A stretch of 64,000 bases of DNA from Microvirga lotononidis (GTDB lineage: Bacteria; Pseudomonadota; Alphaproteobacteria; Rhizobiales; Beijerinckiaceae), in NCBI RefSeq assembly GCF_034627025.1, contig NZ_CP141048.1, positions 1,934,001 to 1,998,000 of the forward strand. The letters run 5' to 3'. Below the pieces are notes generated by a model, which saw nothing but the letters and a program-made list of their open reading frames with translations, was not told the DNA's origin and did not search any database. The translations under genes were made by a program, and so were the position numbers. Positions 43,185 through 53,114 of the stretch are shown piece after piece. Numbering within the stretch: position 1 is the first letter of the stretch; every line of letters begins with the position of its first letter.

Positions 43185-46100
43185 CTAGAACCGAGCCTTG
43201 ACGGAGGCCGCGACCGTGCGGCCGGGAGCCGGAATGTCGAAGCCGAAATCGTAGCGTTGGTCGAACAGGTTGAGCGCCGTCACGCCGAACTGGAAGCGCC
43301 GGTCGGGCGTCTCCCAGGTGATCGCCGCGTCCGTCGTCCAATAGGCTGCCAGCCGGTCGTTGTCGTAGGAGCCGGACCGTTCGCCGATGTAGTTCTGGGT
43401 CAGCGTGAACCGCAGGCGGCTCGGATGCACGAACGTCATCCCGAACCGTGCGAAGCGTTCCGGAACATAGGGGATCGGCTCACCCACGCCCTGACCGTCT
43501 CGGAACGCCGCGGTCGCCAGAATTTTCGAAGTGGCTCCGCCGACGGAGCCGAACACGCCGATGCCGTGACCGAGCCAGACATTGATCGTGGCGGCGAGCC
43601 ACTCGGCGCGCGCCTTCTCGATATCGTCGAAGCTGGTCAGCGTGTTGATTCTCGGGACGTTGAGGTCATTCAGCGTCTGCCGCTGATATTCCAGGGCCGT
43701 GAAGACGTGCGGCGTCCATTCCGCATCCCAACGCAGAACAATGCTCTTCGTCGGTCCGCTCGCGGGCGTGTCGTTCGGGATCAGCCCGACCGTGGTCGCA
43801 GGTGCGAGAGAGTAGCTCAGATAGGTATCGGCATTCTCGATATAGGCCGCGCGCAGCCATTGCCCTTCCAGCGGCGACACGCCGATACCGAAGCGCGGCG
43901 ACACCCAGACATCGGGATCGGCGTTCTTCACGTCGAGGAAGGTGCGATGGATGCCGGCCTGAGCCTCGAACCGATCGTTCGGCCGCCACGACAGATCGGC
44001 GTAGGCACGGCCGCCCCGGAAGGGACTGTCGAAGGCCGTCGCGTCCTGCAGATCGTCCTCTGATCCGGAGAACCAAGATAGGTGACTGTTGCTGAGGCCG
44101 CTGTATCGCAGCTGGCCAGCCTGAGCTTCCAGGCCGTAGCGCAGATTGAAGTCGCCGATCCCGATGGCGTGGCTCACCGCCCCGACGACGCCGTCGACGC
44201 GCTGCTTCTCGGTCCACAACGTGTGAATGACATCAGGAAATCCGAACTCCGCCGGTGCGGAATAGTCCCATCGATTCCCACGGTCGAGCGTCTCATTCCG
44301 CGTCGCGAACACGGCAGCCGAGAGGACATTGCGGTAGCCGAACGTGTGGCTCCAGCCGGCCACGCCGAAGAGGGTCGTCTCGTCCCGATCGATATGTTCG
44401 GTGAGATCGAGACGGTTGACATCCGTCAGGCCCGGCCTGCCCTCGGTCGCCCAGCCCATGAACATGAACCGGTCGGCTGCGCTCGGTGCCGAACCGATGC
44501 TGAGCGTGATGCCTTTTGCTCTCTCGTTGTCGGCCGTCAGGTTGCCTTTGGCCTCGCCGGCGCTCGCGGACAGGCTGAAGCTCGTCGGCACCGGCTCGTT
44601 GGAGAAGCCGTTGACCAGCACGCCCGCGTCCCAGCCGACCTTGCCGCCGCGCACCACGGGACCGCCTCCGATCTCGGTATCGAGAAACGGTCTGCGGATG
44701 GGGTCGAAGCGCCCGATGCGGCCGGAAACGGCCAGGGGGTCGAGGAGCAACCCCTGAATCGAGAGATTCAGGGCCGCGCTGTTGAGGTCCGTGCCTTCTG
44801 CCGCATCGAGGGTAGGCTCCGTCGGGAACAGGCCCGGCCTGCTGGCGATCGCCTGGTCGAAATAGCCTTGCGCCTCGAAGGGATCGAAGGTCCGGTCGGC
44901 ATAGAAGCGCGCCCAGTCATGCAGGTTGATGAAGCGGTAGGCCTCCACCGGGTATGAGCCGGTCTGCTTGGTGACTGACAGGCCCGCATAGTCCCCGCCG
45001 CGATCCCGGTAGCGCCGCAGGGCCTCGCGCGCGGCGAGGATCGCCTCGTCGGCCATGTAGAGATCGAGGGCGAAAGCCGTGCGCAGGATGGGCACGATGG
45101 GGGCCCTGGGATCGAGCCGGTCGGCATTGTCGAGGGTCTGCCAGGCGAGTTCGTAATCGCCGTTCTGGAAATAGGCATCGGCCAGGATGAGCTGATCGTT
45201 CGAACGGGCCGGATTGACGGCGGATCCGGCCAGCAAGGACTCGATGGCCTGAGCCATCTTGCCCTTCTGCAGAAGATAGCGCCCGCGGGCCGAGTAGGCC
45301 GTGGGTGGGTCGAGGGCCAGCGCCTTGTCGATGAGAATGCCTGCCTCTTCCACCCGGCTCTGATCGAGGAGAAGGATGGCCAAGTTGACGTAGGGAATCG
45401 GGTTCTGCGGCTCCATCTCGATGGCCCGCCGGAAGGCGGCCTCGGCCTCGATCAAGGCGCCCCGGCCCTGTTCGAGAAGGCCGATCTGGTTGAAGAGCGA
45501 GAAACTCGGATCGGACTTCACAACCCTGTAGAGATCGGCCAGCGCTCCGTCGATGTCGCGGGCATAATCCGCCTTGATCGTCGCCCCGAAGGCCACCACG
45601 TCCGGATCCGCGGCGTCGATCGCCTTGGCGCGTTCATAGGCTGCGTACATGTCCTCGCGATGGTCGAGGTCCTGGGCGAGGGAGGCCGAGAGCAGGGCAA
45701 GCCCGGCATCTTTCGGAAACAGCTTCTCGGATGCCGCGGCCTCGGCGGCGGCGGCTTTGAGATCTTGGCGGAAACCGGTGAGATAGGCGTTGATTTCCGC
45801 CGTCCTCGGATCCCGGACCGGAACCTTCGGGGCGGGCTGCACCCGCTTCGGATCCGCCAGGGAGGCCGCGGCATAGCGGCCGTATTCGGCCCAGCCGCGC
45901 CGCCGGGGATCGAGGCCCGGCTTCGCACGCTCGAACAGCCTCATCGCATCCTGCCAGCGGCGATCCGCACCGGCCATGAGAGCTTCGAGATAATCGGCGC
46001 GAGCCCGCTGTGCCTTGGTCATCGGGCGGTTCCTGGCTTCCGCGAGAGGGATTGCCGCCGCGCGCCTGTTACCCGCATTCATGAGGCTTTCGGCAAGGGT

Positions 46101-46841
46101 GAGCCAGTCTTCCGTCGTGCGGCTCGCGGACGGCAGGGCCTCGATCCGGGTTTTTTCAGCCTCGAATTGTGTATTGCTCAGGGTTGTCGTCGGCAGGTTG
46201 ATGAACACCTCCCGCATCGACATGTAGAAGAGCATCTGCTCGCGGTCGTTCGGGCTGACGAGAACGAATTTCGTCGGCGCCTGGCCGACGGCCGCCACGG
46301 CTCCCTCGCCTTGACGAACCGTCACCGCGCCTTGCGGATTCTTGAGCTCGACGATGCCTTCGAGCACAACGAGCGAGGTCTTGCCGGTGCCATCCACCGC
46401 CAGCGACCAGTCCGTGCCGCGGATCGCCGCAACCGCCGCCGGCGTCTTGACGTCGACCCCCGAGCCGCCGCGGGCGGCACGGGCCCAGATGTTGCCGCCC
46501 TGAAGGCTGAGCTGGGTCGCGTCGGTCGGTCCGCTCGCCACCTCGTTGACGCTCAGGGTCGAGTTGCGCCCGACGCGGATCTGGGTCTGGTCGTTGAACA
46601 GGATCGCCAGGTTGCCGACGGCGTTGGTGCGCAGGGTATCGCCGCCGACGAGGCTCTGCTGCAGCTGGGCGGCGCGCCAGAGATCCTCGCGCACGAAGCG
46701 CATTTCCTCGCCGCCCTTGGCCGCCACGATGGCGCCTGCGGCGGGTGCCTGGCGCGGCACGGGAACTTGGGCCCGCGCGGCGGCACAGGAGAGCGCCAGG
46801 ACGCTTGTGGCGGCCAGAAGCGTGACGGATCGGAACGACAT
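43185..46841 (-). CDS. FecR-domain / TPR / C-terminal outer-membrane beta-barrel fusion protein
   Basis: 1218 residues with a signal peptide (SVTLLAATSVLALSCAAARA, cleavage near residue 24). A FecR domain lies at about 40-185 (RAAQLQQSLVGGDTLRTNAV, ILFNDQTQIRVGRNSTLSV, AAVAAIRGTDWSLAVDGTGK). TPR helices run from about 240 to 640 (DPDVVAFGATIKADYARDID, EAEAAFRRAIEMEPQNPIPY). From about 690 to the end the sequence alternates as transmembrane beta strands, ends in aromatic Phe (TVAASVKARF) and holds the TonB-receptor-like RFQFGVTALNLFDQRYDFGF. There is no TonB box or plug domain. It is likely an outer-membrane barrel with a periplasmic TPR and FecR part, coupled to the CHASE2 cyclase. Function unknown. 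Confidence 0.82.
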   Translation of the reverse strand: MSFRSVTLLAATSVLALSCAAARAQVPVPRQAPAAGAIVAAKGGEEMRFVREDLWRAAQLQQSLVGGDTLRTNAVGNLAILFNDQTQIRVGRNSTLSVNEVASGPTDATQLSLQGGNIWARAARGGSGVDVKTPAAVAAIRGTDWSLAVDGTGKTSLVVLEGIVELKNPQGAVTVRQGEGAVAAVGQAPTKFVLVSPNDREQMLFYMSMREVFINLPTTTLSNTQFEAEKTRIEALPSASRTTEDWLTLAESLMNAGNRRAAAIPLAEARNRPMTKAQRARADYLEALMAGADRRWQDAMRLFERAKPGLDPRRRGWAEYGRYAAASLADPKRVQPAPKVPVRDPRTAEINAYLTGFRQDLKAAAAEAAASEKLFPKDAGLALLSASLAQDLDHREDMYAAYERAKAIDAADPDVVAFGATIKADYARDIDGALADLYRVVKSDPSFSLFNQIGLLEQGRGALIEAEAAFRRAIEMEPQNPIPYVNLAILLLDQSRVEEAGILIDKALALDPPTAYSARGRYLLQKGKMAQAIESLLAGSAVNPARSNDQLILADAYFQNGDYELAWQTLDNADRLDPRAPIVPILRTAFALDLYMADEAILAAREALRRYRDRGGDYAGLSVTKQTGSYPVEAYRFINLHDWARFYADRTFDPFEAQGYFDQAIASRPGLFPTEPTLDAAEGTDLNSAALNLSIQGLLLDPLAVSGRIGRFDPIRRPFLDTEIGGGPVVRGGKVGWDAGVLVNGFSNEPVPTSFSLSASAGEAKGNLTADNERAKGITLSIGSAPSAADRFMFMGWATEGRPGLTDVNRLDLTEHIDRDETTLFGVAGWSHTFGYRNVLSAAVFATRNETLDRGNRWDYSAPAEFGFPDVIHTLWTEKQRVDGVVGAVSHAIGIGDFNLRYGLEAQAGQLRYSGLSNSHLSWFSGSEDDLQDATAFDSPFRGGRAYADLSWRPNDRFEAQAGIHRTFLDVKNADPDVWVSPRFGIGVSPLEGQWLRAAYIENADTYLSYSLAPATTVGLIPNDTPASGPTKSIVLRWDAEWTPHVFTALEYQRQTLNDLNVPRINTLTSFDDIEKARAEWLAATINVWLGHGIGVFGSVGGATSKILATAAFRDGQGVGEPIPYVPERFARFGMTFVHPSRLRFTLTQNYIGERSGSYDNDRLAAYWTTDAAITWETPDRRFQFGVTALNLFDQRYDFGFDIPAPGRTVAASVKARF

Positions 46842-47015
46842 GGGAGACCGGCTCGAACGAAGGGTTACCTGCTCTAACGTTACGAGAACTTAGCAGGATG
46901 TCCCTGGGAACAAAGCCGATTCACATCATGAATGATGTGTTTTGCAGCACAAGGTGAACGACTGCGGCATTAGGGCCACAGACTCAGCCTCCCGAGCGAC
47001 GATCAAATTCTGGGG

Positions 47016-47405
47016 TCAGGCCGTCCTGCCGCAGGCAATCAGGAGCTTCTGCTTCAGATCGTGCTGGGCAAAGGGCTTCTGCAGGACCGGACGATCACGG
47101 AAGGCGTCACGAATGCCTGCGCTGCCGTAGCCGGTCGAGAAGACGAAGGGGATCGAACGCTGCGCCAGGGCTTCGGCGACCGGATAGATGGGCTCGCCGG
47201 CGACGTTCACGTCGAGGATGGCCAGATCGACCTGTTCGCGCGCCACGGCGTCCAGGGCCGCGGACAGGCGGGCTGCCGGACCGATCACCTCGCAGCCGAA
47301 ATCGAGAAGCATGTCTTCCAGGAGCAGGGAGATCGCGGCTTCATCCTCGACGACGAGGATACGCAGGCCATTGAGATCTCCATCGCTCGTTACGCTGTCG
47401 GTCAC
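47016..47405 (-). CDS. Single-domain response regulator, FATGUY-like (SdrG-type)
   Basis: About 129 residues from the GTG at 47405; GTG 47423 or TTG 47489 are alternatives, as no strong ribosome site decides. A lone receiver domain: ILVVEDEAAISLLLEDMLLD with the acidic pocket, phospho-Asp in VDLAILDVNVAGEP, and RSIPFVFSTGYGSAGIRDAF then LQKPF with the conserved Lys. The FxFxTGY segment is the mark of FATGUY regulators, which feed HWE/HisKA_2 kinases in the alphaproteobacterial general stress response; here Ser replaces the usual Ala. It lies 174 bp downstream of the FecR-barrel start on the same strand. Confidence 0.85.
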   Translation of the reverse strand: MTDSVTSDGDLNGLRILVVEDEAAISLLLEDMLLDFGCEVIGPAARLSAALDAVAREQVDLAILDVNVAGEPIYPVAEALAQRSIPFVFSTGYGSAGIRDAFRDRPVLQKPFAQHDLKQKLLIACGRTA

Positions 47406-47816
47406 GGGTTCACTTTCTTTCACGCTCGGATGCTGGCTGATCAGCCAGCAAAACACGGAACAAGATGCGCCGGATCTTCCGGACTTCAAGGCTGGAATCA
47501 GGTGCTTCTATCACTTTTGAGGATCCGTGCAAAAACCGGGCACGCTCGCAATCGTACATAATATCGTTATGGACCGATCCTGGGTCGGCGGCAAGCTTCG
47601 CCCAGAGGATCGAACCCACGCGTCCATTCCGTTTCCGGTCTTGATCTGAGTTCCGTCATGCGCCTGGTCTCCCGGTCCGTCTCCGGCCTGGGAATTGCGA
47701 CTCCGCGGGCTGCCGATGCCCCTTGCGGAGAAGGCATCTTATCCCGAATAATCGGGTTATGGTCTCGCGTGATCTCCTACCTTTCGTCATGAACGCCTCC
47801 GCATCGGGTCGAAACC
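47406..47816. other. Gene-free stretch between response regulator and amidotransferase
   Basis: The regulator's true start may take up to 84 bp of it. The rest shows no reading frame I trust. Two small hairpins, CTCCGC/GCGGAG (47701-47730) and CCCGA-ATAA-TCGGG (about 47743-47756), lie before the amidotransferase start. The two promoters diverge here. Confidence 0.45.
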
Positions 47817-48557
47817 ATGCCTAGGCGGCGTCCCAAAGCACCCATTCTCATCGTCCTGCATCAGGAACACTCGACGCCCGGCCGGGTCGGGCGCCTGCTC
47901 CTGGAGCGCGGCTACCACCTCGACATCCGCCGCCCGCGCTTCGGGGATTCTTTGCCCGAGACGCTCGCCGAGCACACGGGAGCCGTGATCTTCGGCGGCC
48001 CGATGAGCGCCAACGATCCGGACGATTTCATCAAGGCTGAGATCGACTGGATCGAGGTGCCGCTCAAGGAGAACAAGCCCTATCTCGGCCTCTGCCTGGG
48101 TGCACAGATGATGGCGAAGCAGCTCGGCGGTCGCGTCTGGTCCCACCCCGAAGGCCGGGCTGAGATTGGTTATTATCCCCTGCTGCCTACGGCCGCCGGC
48201 GAGGCATTGAGCGAAGATTGGGGCGTGCCCTGGCCGAGCCATGTCTATCACTGGCACCGGGAAGGCTTCGATTGCCCCACGGGTGCCGAGACCCTGGCCA
48301 CGGGAGACGATTTTCCGACCCAGGCGATCCGGGCCGGCGAGAAGGCCTTCGGCCTCCAGTTCCACCCCGAGGTCACCCACGCCATGATGTGCCGCTGGAC
48401 GGTTCATGCGGAGGAGCGGCTGAAGATGCCGGGTGCGCAGGACCGGGTGCGCCAGCTCGCCGGGCGCTTCCAGCACGATCCGCACGTCTCCCGCTGGCTC
48501 GACCGGTTCCTCGACCATTGGCTTGATGACCCCATGCCGAAGCGCCTGCGGACCTGA
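47817..48557 (+). CDS. Class I glutamine amidotransferase-like protein
   Basis: 246 residues of a stand-alone GATase1 domain. The catalytic triad is Cys93 in LGLCLGAQMMAK, His183 and Glu185 in FGLQFHPEVTHAM. The oxyanion strand VIFGGPMSANDPDD also fits. It resembles the GMP-synthase-like subgroup that releases ammonia from glutamine or cleaves gamma-glutamyl bonds; the acceptor is unknown. Convergent with the ScfR-type regulator, 3 bp apart at the stops. Confidence 0.92.
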   Translation: MPRRRPKAPILIVLHQEHSTPGRVGRLLLERGYHLDIRRPRFGDSLPETLAEHTGAVIFGGPMSANDPDDFIKAEIDWIEVPLKENKPYLGLCLGAQMMAKQLGGRVWSHPEGRAEIGYYPLLPTAAGEALSEDWGVPWPSHVYHWHREGFDCPTGAETLATGDDFPTQAIRAGEKAFGLQFHPEVTHAMMCRWTVHAEERLKMPGAQDRVRQLAGRFQHDPHVSRWLDRFLDHWLDDPMPKRLRT

Positions 48558-48560
48558 CGG

Positions 48561-49994
48561 TCACGTCGCGTCGAACTCGAAGGGCGAGACGCCGCGCTTC
48601 ATCTCGTCGACGATCAGGGCGTGCATGAGGGGCGGGGCGGCGCGTTGCGGGCAGGCGACGCGTTCGCACAGGCGGCAATTGATGCCGATGGGGGTCGCAT
48701 CCGCCGAGGACAGGTCGAGCCCCCGCGCGTAGACGAGGCGATGGGCGTATTTCAGCTCGCAGCCGAGGCCCACGACGAATTGCGGATCGGGCGCTCCCCA
48801 AGGGTTGAAGGCGCGCTTCACCGTGCGGGCGATGGAGAACCAGCGCGAGGTGTCCGGCAGCTCGATCACCTGCGTGGCCACCTGTCCCGGGGTCCGGAAG
48901 GTGGAATGAAGGTTCCAGAGCGGGCAGGTGCCGCCGAATTGCGAGAACGGGAAACGGCCGGAGGAGAACCGCTTCGAGACGTTGCCGGCCGAATCCACCC
49001 GCACCAGGAAGAACGGAATGCCCCGGGCACCGGGGCGGGCCAGCGTCGTGAGCCGGTGCGCCACCTGCTCGAAGCTCGCGCCGAAACGGGCGCCCAGCAC
49101 CTCCACGTCGTAGCCGAGCGCTTCCGCAGCCGCATGGAATTTGCCATAGGGCATCATGAGGGCGCCGGCAAAGTAATTGCCGAAGGAGACGCGCAGCAGC
49201 CGCCGGGCGGGCCCGTCCACCGGCTCGAGACGGGCCGCGAGGGCGTCGATGGTTTCGCGCATCTCGGTGAAAGCCAGCTGGTAGGCGGCCTGGAAGGTCC
49301 TGCCAGATGGATCGACAAGCTCGGATATCAGGAGCTGTCGCCGGTGGTGGTCGTAGCGGCGTAAGGAATCCGGCATCACGTCGATGGGCATGACGCGCAC
49401 GCGGATCCCGTGCCGGGCGTGCAGGCGCTCGGCGATGGCGAAGAAGGGCTCGTGGCCCGTCAGGGCGAGGTCCGACGCCAGGGTCTCGGCGGCCTCGTCC
49501 AGCTCGGCGAAATGGTTCTTGGCCTCGTGGATCAGCTCCCTGACCCGGTCGACCGGGTTGACCTGGGGCGCATCCTCCGCCCGGTCCCGGTCGCTGAGGC
49601 TCGTGGGCACGGCCTCGCGGGCGCCGCGCATGGCCTGATAGGCCCGGTAGAGCCGGTTGATGGCATCGACCAGGGAGGGGGCGCTCTCCACGGTCTCGCG
49701 CAATTCGAGCCGGGCGACCGGGGTCGAGCGGAACAGCGGGTCGGCGAAAACCTCCTCCAGTTCCGAGACGGTGCGCTCGCGATCGTCGTTGGCGAATTCG
49801 CGCGGGTCGAGCTGATAGGCATGGGCAAGGCGGATCAGCACCTGGGCGGTGATCGGGCGCTGGTTGCGCTCCATCAGGTTCAGATAGCTCGGTGAGAGGC
49901 CGAGCTCCTCGGCCATGCGGGACTGGCTCATGTTGAGTTCCCGCCGCAGCCGCTTGAGCCGGGGGCCAACGAAAAGCTTTCTGCTCTCATCCAT
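48561..49994 (-). CDS. Short-chain fatty acyl-CoA regulator family protein (ScfR/RamB-like)
   Basis: 477 residues. An N-terminal helix-turn-helix (LRRELNMSQSRMAEELGLSP, residues ~14-33) is followed by an IrrE/M78-like central domain (about 170-290) in which no HExxH motif is visible. The C-terminal DUF2083 domain has the cysteine cluster NCRLCERVACPQR. This layout is that of RamB/ScfR regulators, which sense acyl-CoA status and control isocitrate lyase and acetate genes. Divergent from aceA, with a palindrome TTGTAAA-N4-TTTACAA touching its own start, so autoregulation and control of aceA are likely. Confidence 0.93.
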   Translation of the reverse strand: MDESRKLFVGPRLKRLRRELNMSQSRMAEELGLSPSYLNLMERNQRPITAQVLIRLAHAYQLDPREFANDDRERTVSELEEVFADPLFRSTPVARLELRETVESAPSLVDAINRLYRAYQAMRGAREAVPTSLSDRDRAEDAPQVNPVDRVRELIHEAKNHFAELDEAAETLASDLALTGHEPFFAIAERLHARHGIRVRVMPIDVMPDSLRRYDHHRRQLLISELVDPSGRTFQAAYQLAFTEMRETIDALAARLEPVDGPARRLLRVSFGNYFAGALMMPYGKFHAAAEALGYDVEVLGARFGASFEQVAHRLTTLARPGARGIPFFLVRVDSAGNVSKRFSSGRFPFSQFGGTCPLWNLHSTFRTPGQVATQVIELPDTSRWFSIARTVKRAFNPWGAPDPQFVVGLGCELKYAHRLVYARGLDLSSADATPIGINCRLCERVACPQRAAPPLMHALIVDEMKRGVSPFEFDAT

Positions 49995-49995
49995 G

Positions 49996-50046
49996 TTGTA
50001 AATCTTTTTACAATTTTACACGATCAGTCGAGTCAAAGCTTTACAA
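49996..50046. promoter_or_regulatory. Operator candidate for the ScfR/RamB-like regulator
   Basis: A perfect inverted repeat TTGTAAA-TCTT-TTTACAA occupies 49996-50013, one base upstream of the regulator's start codon. Further half-sites follow: TTTACAC at 50015-50021, TTTACAA at 50040-50046, and TGTAAA at 50163-50168 just before the aceA ribosome site. Repeated TTTACAA elements across the divergent region suggest cooperative binding controlling both genes. Confidence 0.7.
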
Positions 50047-50181
50047 GGCGACTTTTCTTTTGAAATCCGGCGTTGAAACAAACGTTTCTTCGCGGATTAT
50101 ACCCTCAAGACGTCCTGCTGCTCTGCAACAATTCTGGCCAGCAGAAGAGTTTTGTCAAGAAATGTAAAAGAAAGGACCGCC

Positions 50182-51501
<1,320 letters not shown>

Positions 51502-51539
51502 TTCAATCCCTCAAACCCTTTGCACCAATGGAGACCGTC

Positions 51540-51749
51540 ATGATGAAGTCACGTTTCTGGGTGGTCGGCGGCGAGTACACCTCCTGCGACTGCGAAACCA
51601 TCGTCCAGGGCACCGAGCGGGTGGTCGGTCCCTTCGACAGCCGGACCGAGGCCGAGCGCACCTGGCGCAGCCTGTCCGAGGATCATCGTCCCCAGGCCCA
51701 GGTCCGCTTCACCATCGCCCAGGAGCCCCCGTCGACCCTGAGCGCCTGA
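51540..51749 (+). CDS. DUF4170 domain-containing small protein
   Basis: 69 residues from the ATG at 51540, with GGAG 6 bp upstream (ATG 51528 is an in-frame alternative). FWVVGGEYTSCDCETIVQGT, VGPFDSRTEAERTWRSLSE and VRFTIAQ match the DUF4170 family of small alphaproteobacterial proteins with no known function. It lies 38 bp after aceA and is probably in its transcript. Confidence 0.85.
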   Translation: MMKSRFWVVGGEYTSCDCETIVQGTERVVGPFDSRTEAERTWRSLSEDHRPQAQVRFTIAQEPPSTLSA

Positions 51750-51778
51750 AGAGGCCATCACGGACGCTCACGGCCAGC

Positions 51779-51809
51779 CCCGCCGGAGGACGAGCGTTCC
51801 TCCGGCGGG
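51779..51809 (+). terminator. Hairpin terminator candidate after aceA-DUF4170
   Basis: A perfect 12-bp stem CCCGCCGGAGGA/TCCTCCGGCGGG with a 7-nt loop, followed by ATCCTTTG. The U-run is weak, but the stem is strong and sits 29 bp past the DUF4170 stop. Confidence 0.55.
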
Positions 51810-51928
51810 ATCCTTTGCCGCCACATGAAGTTTTTAACCTCCGGTTTCATTCTTCCGGAGCCACCCCCCTGCCGAAACCGCCCGACTGTCCTAGAACCAG
51901 CAGGGCAAGGATTCTCAAGGGGTTTCGC

Positions 51929-52843
51929 ATGAAGACCGTCCTCACATCGCTCACCTTTGCCGCCGCGCTGGCGTTCGCCGGGGCGGGCGCCGCCAAGGCC
52001 GACGTGGTCGTCTCGTCCAAGATCGACACCGAAGGCTCGGTCCTGGGCAACATCATCCTGCTGACCCTCGACGCCAACGGCATCAAGACCCAGGACCGGA
52101 TCCAGCTCGGCGCCACCCCGGTGGTGCGCAAGGCGATCACGGCGGGCGAGATCGACATCTATCCCGAATATACCGGCAATGCGGGCTTCTTCTTCAACAA
52201 GGCGGACGACCCGGTCTGGAAGGATGCGGCCAAGGGCTTCGAGACGGCCAAGAAGCTCGATTACGACGCCAACAAGATCGTCTGGCTCGATCCCTCGCCG
52301 GCCAACAACACCTGGGCCATAGCGCTGCGCAAGGACGTGGCCGATTCCAACAAGCTCAAGACCCTGTCCGAGTTCGGCCAGTGGGTGACGAAGGGCGGCA
52401 AGGTGGTGCTGGCGGCCTCCGCCGAGTTCGTGAATTCGGACGCGGCCCTGCCGGCCTTCCAGAAGACCTATAACTTCAAGATGAAGCCGGAGCAGCTCAT
52501 CGTGCTCTCCGGCGGCGACACGGCGGCGACCATCAAGGCGGCGGCCGAGCAGACCAACGGCGCCAACGCGGCCATGGTCTACGGCACCGACGGCGGCATC
52601 GCCCCATCGGGCCTCACGGTGCTGGACGACGACAAGAACGTGCAGCCGGTCTATGCTCCGGCGCCGATCATCCGCGAATCCGTCCTGAAGGAGAACCCGA
52701 AGATCGCCGAGATCCTGAAGCCCGTCTTCGCATCCCTCGACCTCACCACGCTCCAGGGGCTGAATGCCCGGGTCCAGGTCGGCGGCGAGCCCGCGAAGGC
52801 GGTGGCGACGGATTACCTGAAGTCCAAGGGTTTCTTGAAATGA
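51929..52843 (+). CDS. osmF: Osmoprotectant/glycine betaine ABC transporter substrate-binding protein (OsmF/YehZ-like)
   Basis: 304 residues with a signal peptide (MKTVLTSLTFAAALAFAGAG, cleavage near AKA-D). The OpuAC-type fold shows DVVVSSKIDTEGSVLGNIIL, AITAGEIDIYPEYTGNAGFF and NNTWAIALRKDVAD. YehZ-type proteins bind glycine betaine weakly and are induced under osmotic or stationary-phase stress. Gene order with the following permease, ATPase and permease is YehZ-Y-X-W as in Escherichia coli. A repeat hairpin pair separates it from the permease gene. Confidence 0.92.
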   Translation: MKTVLTSLTFAAALAFAGAGAAKADVVVSSKIDTEGSVLGNIILLTLDANGIKTQDRIQLGATPVVRKAITAGEIDIYPEYTGNAGFFFNKADDPVWKDAAKGFETAKKLDYDANKIVWLDPSPANNTWAIALRKDVADSNKLKTLSEFGQWVTKGGKVVLAASAEFVNSDAALPAFQKTYNFKMKPEQLIVLSGGDTAATIKAAAEQTNGANAAMVYGTDGGIAPSGLTVLDDDKNVQPVYAPAPIIRESVLKENPKIAEILKPVFASLDLTTLQGLNARVQVGGEPAKAVATDYLKSKGFLK

Positions 52844-52952
52844 TCTGAGGTTCTGGTTTCGACCGACGAGGGCGTTCCTGGGAGCGCTGGATCCTCCTGC
52901 GAGACGCGGCTAGGCTGCTCCCCGGCGTCCGGCTCGAAAGTGAGACCTTCCC

Positions 52953-53042
52953 GTCATGGCCGGCCTTGTGCCGGCCATCCCGATTGTGTGAAGCGCCGCG
53001 CCTTTCCCATCGGGATCACCGACAATAAGGCCGGTGATGACG
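52953..53042. repeat. Paired-hairpin intergenic repeat, copy 6
   Basis: Left: ATGGCCGGC (52956-52964), CTTGT, GCCGGCCAT (52970-52978). Right: ATCACCG...CCGGTGAT (53015-53038), imperfect. The linker GAAGCGCCGCGCCTTTCCCAT is the best match to copy 4. It sits between the binding-protein gene and the permease gene of one transporter, where a stable hairpin can set unequal expression. Confidence 0.85.
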
Positions 53043-53114
53043 AGGCAGGATGATGGAGGGCTCGATGAGCCATACTTTCGGAATTCATACGGTGCGATAA
53101 GGGCCGGAAACTTT

